The notes beneath the pieces are model-generated. The model made no database searches, was not told the origin of the DNA, and saw only the letters and a program-made list of their open reading frames with translations. Made by a program: the position numbers and the translations under genes. 64,000 nucleotides of DNA from Montifringilla adamsi (taxonomy: Eukaryota > Chordata > Aves > Passeriformes > Passeridae): NCBI GenBank assembly GCA_017590115.1, contig JAGGNK010015225.1, forward strand, positions 620,001 through 684,000. The letters are read 5' to 3'. This document shows positions 49,882-61,168 of this stretch, in pieces. Position 1 is the stretch's first letter. Each line of letters starts with the position of its first letter.

Positions 49882-50267
49882 CAGATGAAAAACTCCGTAC
49901 CAGCAAGAAGAAATAAAATAACAACCATGGAAAACAACCATAACAAACCAAAAACACAGCCCTGAAAACATCAAAAAGAAACAGGGTGAGTCTCAGATTT
50001 CCCCTGTGGTGTTCCTCTGACTTCAGTAACAGTACAGGATCACACCAGTTCATTTTTTACTTTTTTTTTTTTTTTCTGTTAAACAGCTTCTTCTTCCTCT
50101 CATGTGCGCATGTCCAGGCAGGATCGCCCATCACTCATAACCACTTCCCTCCAAGCCAGCTCTTTGTCCTTAGACTCCTACCATCCAGCTGTGAGTACAA
50201 GGCATGACAATAGGGTCCATATTTATCTTTTGTGGCACTTTGTTTGTCAAAACCTTTGGTTTCTTCC

Positions 50268-50321
50268 TTTTTTTTTTTTTTTAATTTTTCCCTTTTTTTT
50301 TTTTTCTTTTTTCTTTTTTTA
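50268..50321. repeat. T-rich tract
   Basis: Several T runs broken by AA, CCC and C lie in the inferred UTR and are A-rich in the mRNA. Confidence 0.88.
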
Positions 50322-50603
50322 ATGTACGTACTTATAAAAAATACTGTGTTTGTGTTGTTTGTTGTCATTTTCTTACCACTGGCTCTGGTGGGACTCCCCA
50401 CTTTCACAGCCATAATCAATGGATCTGGAACATGCGCCGACGTCACTAAAATGGATCAACAAAACCATGGCAGAACCAACCAAACCCAAACCATCCCCAA
50501 TGCGCAGGCCTCTTAAAACTGCTGAGATGTCCATAAGGTGCATGATGAGTCCATCAGCTCAGCAATCCAACAGAAAGCAAGCAGAACCAAAAAAAAGAGG
50601 AAG

Positions 50604-50644
50604 GAACGCACACGCGCACACAGATACACACGCACACGCACAAA
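50604..50644. repeat. Degenerate CA repeat
   Basis: CACACGCGCACACAG-type sequence in the inferred UTR. Confidence 0.78.
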
Positions 50645-52579
50645 ATAATTGGAATTGTAATCAAGAGAGAGATGTCTGTGGGTTTAAAACCAAGACGTGT
50701 CCCTAAGTTTGCTGTTTCAATGTGAATCTGGTGATTTTCTCCCCACAGACACGTCCAGTTTTGGACTGCTGTTCTTTGAGTGGTTTTGGACTCGCCTACG
50801 TGTGTATCTGCTTGGCTGTAGGAAACCCTCCTGCTGCCTGACTCCTGCTTGCACCACATCATCCCTCACACATTCTCGGGATCTGTCACTCCCAAGAGGT
50901 TCTGGTTTGACAGCAAGAGACAGGAATGAACCCAAACAAACTCTGTCATCAATTTACACACCCTGCCTGCACCCCTTGCTCCCCCCAGGTGCAAAGCAGA
51001 TCCAGGCTGTTGCTCCAAGGATGGGGTGAGGTGGACGTGGGCTGATTCTCCAGCCGCTCCTCCATCTGCCAGGGAGCTCTGCTCATGTCTGGGGAGATGA
51101 ATGCTCACCCAGCTCTTGCCTCCCTGGTGTACAAGGAAGGTTCTCCACACCCCGAGGGTCTCTAATCATGGTGATATCCGGGCTGGCAGCTGTGTGAATG
51201 GAACAGCTGAAGGCGAAAGAGATGCAGGAGCTCACTCCCCTTTGGTTGGCCATGAAACAAGTTGAGATGTTCTGGAGAAGCTGAGCAGAGGATGGGACAA
51301 GGACAGGGTGATCCCCCACAACTGTCCCATGGTGACAGCGATCCCTGAAGGGATAAGAAGTGCAAAGAGAGATAAAATCCTTCCTAGGCAGCAACTGTGC
51401 CTTCAGCAAGGCCTGTTGGTTCCAGAAATGGAGGAGAGGCCAGGAGTTGGCACCAAAAGGCAGATGGGCTCACAGCAGTTCAGAGACCTCCAGAAGACAG
51501 GCAGTTCGGCTGGGGGGATCTAGGTAGAAGAATTTTTTGCAGTGTTTCATTTGGATTTCCTCCAAAATTTCCTTCCAAAATGTGTGGTGACATTTCCTCT
51601 TAGGAGTGGCTTGGAAGGAAGGCTTTACCATCAACCCCGTGCACCACCTCCCTTCTCAGCAAGCATTTCAGTAACCCTCTGATACTCCACTGTGGGAAAA
51701 CAACAGCTGTGTTCCAGTTGAGGAAACAAAATGGAAAGAACAGCTTAAAAAAAAAAAATAAATAGTCCTACTGGATCTTCTTTTGAGGCTGAGCTCCTTG
51801 CCTGGAACAAACTGAGGACTGTCGCTTCTGCCTTCTAAGCCAAGATGGGAACGAGGGGGGTGATGCTGTACTCTCCATGGCCAGGAGGAGCAGGACCACC
51901 ACCACAGACAGGATGCCACCCAGCAGAGAGAGCGTTTCGCTGCAGTGCTACGACCAACAGGACACGACGGGAAAGACGGAGGGGGACACGCGGCTCTTGG
52001 AAAAATAAGAAGAACCATATGAAACACATGGGCAGGGGAGCGTCGGTCTCCTCGTCCCCTCTTGACCCTTTCCCTACCCCAGGAGAGCAGCTGTTTGCCC
52101 AGGCAGGATGAGCCACAGTGGCCCTGCTCTGGACGGAGCTGTGGCATTTTCCAGGGAGCCTCCTCTCCCAGTGGGTCGCTCTCAAGAGACAGAATTGCAA
52201 TGGCTCTGCAGGAGAGGAGCTGGATTGGCTCTGCCCTCCAGGAGCCCTGCAGGCAGGCTGCCTTCCCCTTGGGGACACTTGAGTAATACTGAGTTCATTT
52301 CCATGTCCTCTCTAGAGGCTGTAGCCCTCAGAGGGCAGTTAAAGCAGCATGACAGAAGTTACCTCCTGGTTTCACCTCTGCAGAGTGAGGATGTGATGCT
52401 GGGGGAGGGTTGGTGGGGTTTCTCTGTGTGTTCAATAGTTTCTCTCTAGGGCAAAAGGCAGAGGGGAAGCTGTGAAAAGGAGAGCTCCACCCAAATGTCT
52501 TCATGGCCCCAGAGCCAAGATTCCTCTGCAGTCTTTTCTTTTAACCCCTGGGGCTCTGTTGCTTTGTCCATAGATTTGG

Positions 52580-52626
52580 GAAGAGAAGGAAAAGAGAGAA
52601 AGAGAGAGAGGGGAGAGAGAGAGAGG
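52580..52626. repeat. GA-rich purine tract
   Basis: GAGA/GGGAGA repeats begin about 120 bases after the stop codon and are CU-rich in the mRNA. Confidence 0.87.
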
Positions 52627-52745
52627 AGCGCTGTTCGGGTGACTCTGCTTACAGCCCATCAAAACTTGCACTTGGTAAAGATGATGATCTTGAGTGAGGC
52701 ACGACTTGGTTTATCCCTCCCAGGGTGTCCCTGGCAGGACAGTTC

Positions 52746-52841
52746 TCAGCTGTCTATGCTCATGAGGGTTATAACTTGTTCAAGTTTGTAGGCAAGTTTC
52801 TGTTTCCCAGCCTGGTCGTCTTGATCGAGGGCTCCGAGAAT
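52746..52841 (-). CDS. PLXNA4: Plexin-A terminal coding exon with stop codon (probably PLXNA4)
   Basis: This short last coding exon is too small to stand out as an open frame. It follows an AG acceptor at 52843-52842 and reads ILGALDQDDQ, then AGKQKLAYKLEQVITLMSID, then S and a TGA stop at 52748-52746. It joins in phase 0 to the penultimate exon, whose last residues are KYSEE. It has 31 codons plus the stop, the usual length for the plexin-A tail. The KLAYKLEQVITLM segment is the final helix of the intracellular domain. The protein ends in SIDS, so it lacks the C-terminal PDZ ligand found in class B plexins. The reading frame is intact. Confidence 0.93.
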   Translation of the reverse strand: MLGALDQDDQAGKQKLAYKLEQVITLMSIDS

Positions 52842-53528
52842 CTGGAAAAGGAGAGAGGAAGAAGTGATAGGGATTTCAGATTCTTTCCCCAAAATGACGG
52901 TGTCCAGCATCTTGAAGCAGCAGAGGAGGGTTAGCTTTCTCTAAGACAGGTCCCAGGCTTAGCTTAGATCATGCAAGGCAAGTCAGTCAGCCAGGAGGGA
53001 GCTAGGCAGGGAGTTTGTGTTCGATCTGACTCAGTGCAGACCTCTGGATTGCAACCAATCAAATGGGTTCTTATCTTGGAGATTCATTTATGAGCTTTAT
53101 CCATCACCTGGCCATGCCATTTGAGATGCCCTAAAGGGTTTTCACATGGCCTTCAATACACAGAACCATGCTGGACACCTTGAAGTCTGTGTTTGGACCA
53201 TTTTGGGGTGTTTTAGGGTGTCTGGAATGATGTTGGGCACAGTCCTTAAGCAACTTTTGCCCATTGTGGATGTAAAGCTCATGTAGGGCTCCTCTGCAGT
53301 GAGTTAACATCTGACCATCAACTACTTCAAACCATCTGAGCCTGATTGAACACAAGAGACAAAAACAGGGATCCAGAATCCCAGACCTTCCCTTTCCAAA
53401 CCCCAAGCCTTGTCCCTCATTCCTTAAACCCTCCACCCTCCCAGCCAGGATGCAAACAGGTATCAGTGATCCACCAGGGGATGGGTGGGCTGTCCCCTGG
53501 CCCCCCAGAGGTGCCCCCAGGCTCTCAC
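52842..53528 (-). other. PLXNA4: Last intron of the plexin gene
   Basis: This 687-bp phase-0 intron has a GTGAG donor and a CAG acceptor on the minus strand. No repeat or second gene was recognised in it. Long open frames crossing it (for example 53131-53436) have no protein-like conservation that I recognise. Confidence 0.9.
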
Positions 53529-53679
53529 CTCCTCGCTGTACTTGCCCACGTAGGAGTAGATCTCGGAGAGCGCGCTCATGGTGTTGAACTCGTTCATGTG
53601 CATGCGGGACTGCTCTGCCAGGTAAGCATTCATGTCCTGGTCACTGATTGCTGGCATCTTGGCGATGTCTGAGTAGTAC
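53529..53679 (-). CDS. PLXNA4: Plexin-A penultimate coding exon (probably PLXNA4)
   Basis: This exon encodes 50 residues near the C-terminus of a class A plexin, a transmembrane semaphorin receptor used in axon guidance. The translation reads from [20 protein letters not shown] to [11 protein letters not shown], and the [17 protein letters not shown] block is typical of the end of the cytoplasmic GAP-homology region of plexin-A proteins. On the minus strand the acceptor AG is at 53681-53680, preceded by a pyrimidine-rich tract, and the donor GTGAG starts at 53528. The exon begins with one base that completes a split codon (phase 1) and ends on a whole codon (phase 0). No frameshift or stop is seen. 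Assignment to PLXNA4 rather than PLXNA2 or PLXNA1 rests on remembered paralogue tails (GKYSEE here, and the ITLM ending in the next exon). Membership of the class A family is much surer than the paralogue. Confidence 0.95.
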
Positions 53680-53767
53680 CTGAGGGGCACACACACAGGG
53701 GTTTCTTGAGGGGAAGAGCAGGAGCTCAAGAAGTGAAATCCACAAACAAAAAGGAGAAGAAAAATCT

Positions 53768-53808
53768 TGCAATTATTATTGCGCAATTATTGTTGCGCAA
53801 TTATTGTT
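53768..53808. repeat. 14-bp tandem repeat beside the penultimate exon
   Basis: GCGCAATTATTGTT occurs at 53781-53794 and 53795-53808. A degenerate unit precedes it at 53768. It lies about 90 bp upstream of the splice acceptor in gene orientation. Confidence 0.85.
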
Positions 53809-53919
53809 TCTGGTTCCTCAGTGAAATAACTGCTCATGCTCTTCTTTTACAGCAAGAAAGGTGACTTAGCTGAAGTGGAAATGACTGAGCACTCATCCTG
53901 AGCACCACATATGGCACTG

Positions 53920-54022
53920 GACATGGCACTTGGTGCTATAGTCTAGTTGAGGTCTTAGGGCATAGGTTGGACTCGATGATCTTAGAGGTCTCTTCCAACC
54001 TCATTATTCTGTGATTCTGTGA
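53920..54022 (+). mobile_element. CR1 LINE 3' end in a plexin intron
   Basis: CATAGGTTGGACTCGATGAT, AGGTCTCTTCCAACCTCATT and ATTCTGTGATTCTGTGAT form a complete 3' terminus, antisense to the gene. Confidence 0.92.
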
Positions 54023-57000
54023 TATGTCTTGTATTCACCTCAATCTGAGAATGAAGCCCCAAAGAGTATCCTGTAAACTTTCCCTGTGCCATCAATAGGA
54101 GCTGGATTGAAGCTGGATCACTTTGTCAGACATTCAAGGGTTTTTAGCCCTGCCTCTCTTCCCAGAGAGACCTTGCTGCCCACTGACAGCTCACAGCTTC
54201 ACTCCCACACACAGAAAAACCCCAAATATTTGTATTTTTCCTTGCACCATTCTCACCACTACATCTGCCCCCATTGCTAACATCACCCACCTTCCACACT
54301 CAATCCAGTCTATCCCAGCAACTCCCTTGCTCAGCATCTCCTTTTTTCCCCATATTTTAAGCTGGCCTGATATTTGTGGCAAATGCCTTCAACTCCAGTC
54401 TGACTGGGAAAAAAAATCTGTTTTTTCTAGGAGTCAACAACATTCCCAAGGAGCTCAGGAGGACTGGGTGTTTATCCATAGGATCTGGATCCCCCAGAAC
54501 CATTGCCCAGCAGGCTTCATCTGCAGAGTGATGTCTCTTTAAGGAAGTTGCTATTTTTGATGTCCTTCCTCCCCTGGGTAAGGCAGGTCTTGGAGGACAA
54601 GGTTTGCAGAAGGTAATCAGTCACTGTCACTCGCAGCTGTGCTCTGCTGTCAACTGGTTAATTAGACACCATCATTTACATTTTTAATTTCTGCAATTTG
54701 ACATTTTGTGCACAAGGAAAAAAAAAAATGAAGAAGGAGAAAAAAAAAAAAAAAGCCCATAGCTGCAGCAATCCACAATTTTATAATTAGGAGGCAGAGG
54801 GGACGGGGAGCCAAAAGAGCTGACAGGTGTCCTGTAAACAGCGTGGAGACACCTGCTGAGATGGAGGCTGTTTGCCACTGCAGAGAAATTGGACATGGAA
54901 ATGCTGTGTGGTGAGGATACTTGGGGTGGGTGAGTGGGAAAATACTCTGTGACAGAGCAGGATGAGCAGCTGCTGTGGAAGACAGAGCAGTGCAAGAGCA
55001 TGGGGGGAACCCTTCCACACCAGGAGGCCCCAGTTGTGCTCAGTCTGGTTTTATGCCCTTCAATCCCACCCTGATTTACCCCAATGAGTCAGTCTCTGTT
55101 GATAACTTGGTTTTGGTGATGGGATGCTGATTTAATCCTTGGCAGAGGGAGGCATAGGAGGCAGAGGTCCTTCTTGCTTGACATTTTCCAAAGCTAAACT
55201 CTGTTTCACCATAAAAACTCGTGCAAACCTCATTAATTTTACTGCAACTTCCAGCAGGCACAAAAACATCTCTCTCCCTGGAGTCCTGGCATTTTGTCTT
55301 CTCAGCTTTGGACCAGCCAGAAATCTTAGCCTAACTCAGTCCCATGGTCTAAATATTTCTCATTGCCAGTGCTCCAGTGAAAAGTGGTGTGGGTTTGATT
55401 CTCTTTACACTCTGCCTGACCCTCTGTCCCCAGGTGGAGCTGGACAGTTGTCTGTGAGTGAAGTGAGCATCTGGAAATCCCAGCAGGCCCTGTCCTGCAG
55501 AACTGTCCCCAGGAGAAGATGCTGAGGAGGAGGAATAAATATTTCTTAGACCTTTGCCACTCGCAGAAAAACTTAAACAGGTCTTGGCTTCACCTTCTGG
55601 AGAAGATTTTTTTTTTTTTTGTGTGATTTTGATCACAAGATTTTGTGCTGCACACAGGAATTGGTGGCATCCATAAGATGGCTGAGAAAACAAGGAATCT
55701 TAGGGTCAAAGAGCAAGGAATCTTAAGATCAAAAATCAAGGTGTGCCTTGGCACTGGAAAAAAAAATTCACCAGCAAAATTCACAGACTTGTGGGGAAAA
55801 CAGGCTGCAAAGCAGTGAAATACATTGATTTATGGCCCCTGAAAAGAGAGCAGCTCCTCATGAATGTTGGACAGGCACCCTCCTGATGGGTGAAACGAGA
55901 AGAGAAGGGGGCTCACCACAGCAAAAATAAATGGGGTCGATGGAGGAAATCAGAGGTGCCAGTCTGGCTCTGACAAGAAGTTAAAATTCTCCTTTTCCTC
56001 TCTGGCTGAGCTGTCACCAAGTGGTGGCAGGATAGTGGGTGTAGGGACAGGGTGCTCCCAAAAACTGGAGCACAGACACAGTTATCAACTCCTCCTGCAA
56101 GTTTGTCCTGTTTCCTTTCCACCTGGTGGCAACAGACTCTCGAGTTTGTGACTCACAAGGGTTTGAAAGCTCCCCATCCCCTTCCAGCCCTGCAGAGATC
56201 ACTCCCCAGCAGCACCATGCTCCCGTGACTCATCCAAACAAGGAAGAACAGCAGGAAATGTTCCCTGGAGCCAAGGATGGGATGCACAGATCTGAGTTTC
56301 AAGAATCACAGTTTCAGGGCTCTGGCCATGACAGACTGCCAGGATGTGATCTCAGTGTTCTGGGGTCACAGGCCATCACCCACCAAAGTGTCCTGGTCTC
56401 CTCCAGACTCAATTCCCTGGCATCACACACCTAAACATCATTTCCCATTCAACCAAGGTGTCTTGTGGCAAAAATAAAAGAAAAAGAAGTGGAAACAACC
56501 ATGTACCAATGGCATAATCTAGATGAGTGAGAAGACATAATATCCTTCCATCCAAATTCTGCCATGGCCCAGTGACTTATTTATGCAGAAGAGTTTCTAA
56601 TGAAGCCATCACTGTGCTCTCTAAAGAAATGATGAATGTGTGTATTAAAGCATCCTAGCAGGGAGATGACAACATCCCTGCTGAGTCTTTATTTACCTTC
56701 AATTCCAGCTCAGATCCTCAGAGGTACTTAGAGCCTCTCTGCCATTTGCATACCCCTAATGCAAAAACCACTGAGAAGCTGTCACCAAACCCCAGAGGCC
56801 CTTACATTCCCACTGCTGGAATTTGCAGGGCTGCCTGTGCTGCTTCCATCATGCCTGCAGCTGACAGCTCCCAAAGCAGAGCTGGGCTGGGAGGCAGTGC
56901 CAGGGGCAGCGAGGTGCCCTGTCACCTGTGGAGGGCCACCAGGTCTCACCTGAGGTAGGGACAGGTCTTTGACCCACTTCCACAGCCAGCAGGAGGTTGG

Positions 57001-57869
57001 GAACACAACATTGAGCTGTATTCTCTCTGAATGAGACAGAAAGGTAGCAAAGCAAAGCAGTAAATGCAGTTTAATCTGCCCTCAAAGGGTCAGAAGTGAG
57101 AATCCTGAGCAGATTTGCTGCTACTGCTGTGGTCCAGTTTTGCTCATCTCCAGTGGATCCTTCCCCAGCTGTTTCCAGAAGATCCTCTGATGGAAATCAA
57201 AAGATCCAGCCTTATGTGTCTGAGCTTCCCTGGATTCACAGGAGCAGCCTCCATTCTTACCTCAAGGTTCTCCATCCTCTGATGTGACAACAGCAAATTT
57301 GTTCATTAGACTTCATAAGCAATTAAAATTATGAGGAATTGGGGTAAACCCATCACTGCAGCACTCCAGCTCAGCTGGAGGATATGAGGATAACCAGGAT
57401 GTGTCCTCACAGATATCACAGGAATAACAACTCACCCCAGCCTGCCTTGAATGGAGAGAGAGCCCAGGAGACCCTCCATTGCCATGGTGGATGGAGAAGG
57501 ATTTGGGATGTACCAGGATACAGCTGGTACTCTTCTACTGAAAAAATAATTATTCTTGTTCCTTCCAACCTCATCTTTGCATTTTTTTGTTTTGTTTTGT
57601 TTTGTTTTCCCAAGGAAAGCGACACAACAGTGACCTGGGCATCCATCACAGTGACCTGGGAATACATTTTGTCCTCTGTTTATCCAGGGATAAATGTTCT
57701 TTCCCTCGGTACCGACGGGGAAAGGCTCCTTAGTGGAGCTGTTTCACAAGAATGACTGTGCCTGCTGCTGCTCAGTAACTCATTAACTCATCAAAAGAGA
57801 AGAGAAAAGCCACGTTGCCAGTGCTTCCTCCCCAGCCCGAAATTTCCCAGAAAAGCCCATGGTTTAGGC

Positions 57870-58050
57870 AGCTTAGCATGGAGCTAATTGCCTTCCAAAA
57901 GATCTTTTTGTCATGGCTGTTGTTTGTCGCTGGGATGGGACTGCACTCATTAATAATCATTTTAGCATATGAAAAGCTTGTAACGAATCCATGTGCTGCA
58001 GACGGCAGACGCAATTACAGCAATAACATAATTAGGGTTATGCAATAGCC
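57870..58050. other. Candidate conserved non-coding element in a plexin intron
   Basis: It is repeat-free, with GGAGCTAATTGCC, CACTCATTAATAATCATTTT and ACGCAATTACAGCAATAAC, and retains CpG words (GACGGCAGACGC). It is plausible as an intronic enhancer, but untested. Confidence 0.3.
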
Positions 58051-58249
58051 GGCTGTATCCAGACCACTGAAGGATGGAGAGGTGTGTGAAAGGGATATGG
58101 GGGACTCTTCCAGCGGGGAAGGGCTGGTGGAAAGCTTGGGAACAACCAGCTCTTTTTTGGGATGCACTGGAGCAGTGCAAGGACATGCTGTCAGCTCTTG
58201 CACTGACACAGAACGGCACTTTGAGTTTCCTGGGGAGCATCTCAGCTGC

Positions 58250-58425
58250 TGGTGAGGCACTGGAATAGATTGCCCAGGGAAATCCGGGGATGCCCCATCC
58301 CTGAAAGCGTTCAAGGCCAGGTTGGATAGGGCTTGGGAGCACCCTGGGATAGTGGAAGGTGTCCCTGCCCATGGCAGGAAGTGGAATGAGATGAGCTTCA
58401 AGGTCCCTTCCAACCCAAGCTGTTG
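58250..58425 (+). mobile_element. CR1 LINE 3' fragment in a plexin intron
   Basis: AGATTGCCCAGGGAAATCCG, TTCAAGGCCAGGTTGGATAG and TTCAAGGTCCCTTCCAACCC are in CR1 sense order. Confidence 0.92.
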
Positions 58426-58737
58426 AAGGGAAAAGTTCTGTGTGTGCAAGCCCAAAAAGGGCAGTGCTTTTATTTTGCCTGTTCATGACTTTTCCTGCTG
58501 CTTCTCCCCTCGGAATAAAGAGTGGAGGCTTGAAGGACAGTTCTGCCTCAGTGGCTGAAGAGTGAATTGGTGCCCAGGTAGTTCCTCTGGGAGAGATCAC
58601 CCAGCACCACCTCAGAGCCGAGGATGTGTGGGGCTGCACCCTGCCCATATGGACACATTTTCATCTTGCCAGCTGAAAGCTGCACTGTGTAAGAACAGCT
58701 TTTTACCATGATGAGAAAACACTGGTGGGTTTTGTTT

Positions 58738-58739
<2 letters not shown>

Positions 58740-58768
<29 letters not shown>

Positions 58769-58847
58769 GGGTTTTTTTTTGTTTTTTTTTTTTTTGGGTT
58801 TTTTTTTTTTTTTTTTTTTTTTTGTTTTTTTTTTTTTTTTTTTTTTT
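58740..58847. repeat. Long T-rich tract with G interruptions
   Basis: A block of about 108 bp is made almost only of T with GGG and single G interruptions. It is A-rich in gene orientation. Confidence 0.93.
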
Positions 58848-58984
58848 GAGATGAAAAGTGAAGGAAGACAAGTGAGCAGTCTTCAGATACGCCAAAAGCT
58901 GCCCCAGAGAGGCAGGGAATGAGCTGTACCCCCTGCCACGGCGATGCCTGAGCTTTAATTACAGCCAGGGAGATTTTGGCTGCC

Positions 58985-59190
58985 CAGCAGGGAAAACACT
59001 CAGATGGGAAGGACAGGGAAGCACGGGAATGAATTGCCTGAGGACAGCAGAGGCTCTGTTGTTGGAGGTCTTTAAGAAAGGGGTAGACAAGGATCTGTCA
59101 GGAAGGCTTTAGACAGAGCTGATCCTGCCCTGAGGCAGGAGATGGTCGGGTTGACCTCCCGAGGCCCCCTCCAGCACTGTTTTTTATTAT
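58985..59190 (+). mobile_element. Older CR1-type LINE fragment
   Basis: TTGGAGGTCTTTAAGAAAGG, CAAGGATCTGTCAGGAAGGC and GTTGACCTCCCGAGGCCCCC resemble an older CR1 subfamily than the others here. Confidence 0.78.
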
Positions 59191-59684
59191 CTCCACCGAC
59201 AACACCCCCTGCCTTGACCTTTGGTATGCTGCTTCTTGAGCCTTCTTTGCAGCAGAGAGAGACGGGGCACAGAAAACTCATTTTTTAAAGCAGAGCCAGG
59301 ATTTGCACCTCTCATGTGATGTTCTTTTTTAAAGCCCTCAGAGTTTCTCCTTAAAACCTCAATAACTCACGATGTTAGGGTACGTGCAGCTTTTTATTGC
59401 CTTAAACTGGTCCAGTTTGTCTTTCTTTCTAAAGTTAGCTGTCAAGTGGCCAACAGACATCACAAGCATTGCACAGGTAGAGATTTTCTAGTGACTTGAG
59501 AGCCCTGAAACCCCAGGCTGACCCACCAGCTAGGTGAAATCCCAAATGGGTACAGGCTGTCTGTTTTGTGCACTCCAAACATGCTCATAGAGCTCTTCCT
59601 AACAAGCCCTAGACCTCGACATCTAAAGGCTAATGGGATGCAAATCATAGCTGCTTCATGAATCACCAAGTCAAAAATGTTTTG

Positions 59685-59945
59685 TGTTGGAAGGGACCTT
59701 AAAGATCATCCAGTTCCACTCCTGCCATGGGCAGGGACACCTTACACTGTCCCAGGTTGCTCCAAGCCCTGCCCAGCCTGGATTTGGACACTTCCAGGGA
59801 TCCAGGGGCAGCCACAGCTGCTCTGGGCACCCTGTGCCAGGGCCTGCCCATCCTCTGAGTAAAGAATATCATCCAAATATTTCACTTAAATCTTTCCCTT
59901 TTAGTTTAAAACTGTTCCCATTACCCTAAAAGTATCTGTACTTGT
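59685..59945 (-). mobile_element. CR1 LINE fragment
   Basis: TGGAAGGGACCTTAAAGATC, GGCAGGGACACCTTACACTG and GGGCAGCCACAGCTGCTCTG are in antisense CR1 order. It is in the same orientation as the gene. Confidence 0.91.
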
Positions 59946-60404
59946 AAGGAAAAAAGTAGATCATGGCCTCAGGAGTAACCCCAGCTGTGTCAGGCACTGT
60001 TTGCACCCAGGTTAACACAATAAAATGTAAATGTTATAATTCTGAATCCCACATATCAGATCACTTTAAGCTTCTTTTGATCCTGAACCTGGCAAGCCTA
60101 TTTTGAACGGTCTTCATTGAATGACTTGTAAGTTAAGAACACTTGTGATGTCTCCATTGACTTTAAGTTTTTCTTAGAGGGGCTCTTTTCAATGCACAAT
60201 AAGCAGCCAAAAGGAGACTGAGTCCCTGCAGGGATGAGGGGAAAAAAAGAGCACCAGATCCTCTCCTTGCAGCCCTGCAGGTGTTTTGGGCACCAGTGTG
60301 AAATGGAAAAAAATCTTTGACTTCTGCTTTTTGTGCTCTGCCCCTTTTCAGTCTCCCACATCCTTGCCTCCGTGCCAGGCTTCGGCAGGGAAACATCATA
60401 TTGA

Positions 60405-60720
60405 TTGTGATGCAGGCAATTAAATGGTGTTAATGAAGTTCAAACAAGTGTTATCATAAGCTTGGCAGCATGGAGAGAAATGAAAGGTCAGCCACAGCCC
60501 TTTGTCATTTTTCAGTGTGGTGTTGAATGCTAATGAGAGAGTCCCAATTAGAACAGGCTCCCCTTTGTATTGCTTGGGGATTGCATCAAATGCTCCCAAG
60601 TTCTCCAGATTTCCAGGCTCAAAGGGGACATTTGAAGTAAACTTGAAAAGATGCAGATCTGAAGCTGCTCTAATGTAAATTCAGCAGAGCCTATGGAATT
60701 TTACTAACTGAAGTCAGATG
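60405..60720. other. Candidate conserved non-coding element in a plexin intron
   Basis: It is AT-rich and repeat-free, with GCAATTAAATGGTGTTAATG, GAATGCTAATGAGAG and CCCAATTAGAACAGG. Confidence 0.27.
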
Positions 60721-61083
60721 AGATTCTGCTCTATCATTACCATTCTTTTCCTCCTTTTTTTTTTTTTTTTTGAATGATAATTGAAAAGCCTCCACTTTGT
60801 TTTAGAACTACAGCCTGACTCTTCGTGGCTTCAACAAAAGCCAAATAGCCTGTCCCAATTTCCTGGGTTAATTGTCCTGCCTCATCAGGCCTCGTGTTCT
60901 GCAGCAGGAAATCCAAGACGTGGCTGCACTGGAACACTTTTTATCCATGTGTTTCCAGCTCTCTGTGTCTCATTTGAACAGGGAACCTACTTTTTCCCAA
61001 AAGCCAGAATTTCTCAGCTGGATTGTTTCAGCAGGCAGAGTCCACCTCTGCTTCCAACAATGTTATAAAAGGACTTTAATAAA

Positions 61084-61168
61084 ATCACAAAATAGTTTGG
61101 GTTGGAAGGGACATTTAGAGGTCGTCTAGTCCAATCCACCCTGCAATGAGCAGGGAGAATCTTCAACT
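61084..61168 (-). mobile_element. CR1 LINE 3' end
   Basis: CACAAAATAGTTTGGGTTGG and CTAGTCCAATCCACCCTGCA form a short antisense CR1 terminus. Confidence 0.85.

Larger units (their letters stand above)
46465..52745 (-). other. PLXNA4: Inferred long 3' UTR of the plexin gene
   Basis: The stretch after the stop codon down to the AATAAA cluster near 46488 contains no credible coding sequence. A 3' UTR of about 6.3 kb fits the several-kilobase 3' UTRs I recall for vertebrate PLXNA4 mRNAs. In mRNA sense it contains a CU-rich tract (52580-52626), oligo-A tracts (47629-47660 and 47696-47715), an interrupted A-rich stretch (50268-50321) and an antisense CR1 fragment (48640-48776). The 3' boundary is inferred from the poly(A) signals, not seen directly, and a proximal site such as 49161-49166 could also be used. 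Confidence 0.62.

Noticed and set aside
51668..52278. Minus-strand open frames of 159 and 147 codons as extra plexin coding sequence
   Set aside because: They lie after the plexin stop codon in the inferred UTR, have no plexin similarity, and overlap plus-strand frames.
58548..58922. Lysine-rich or phenylalanine-rich open frames
   Set aside because: They are translations of the homopolymeric T tract at 58740-58847.
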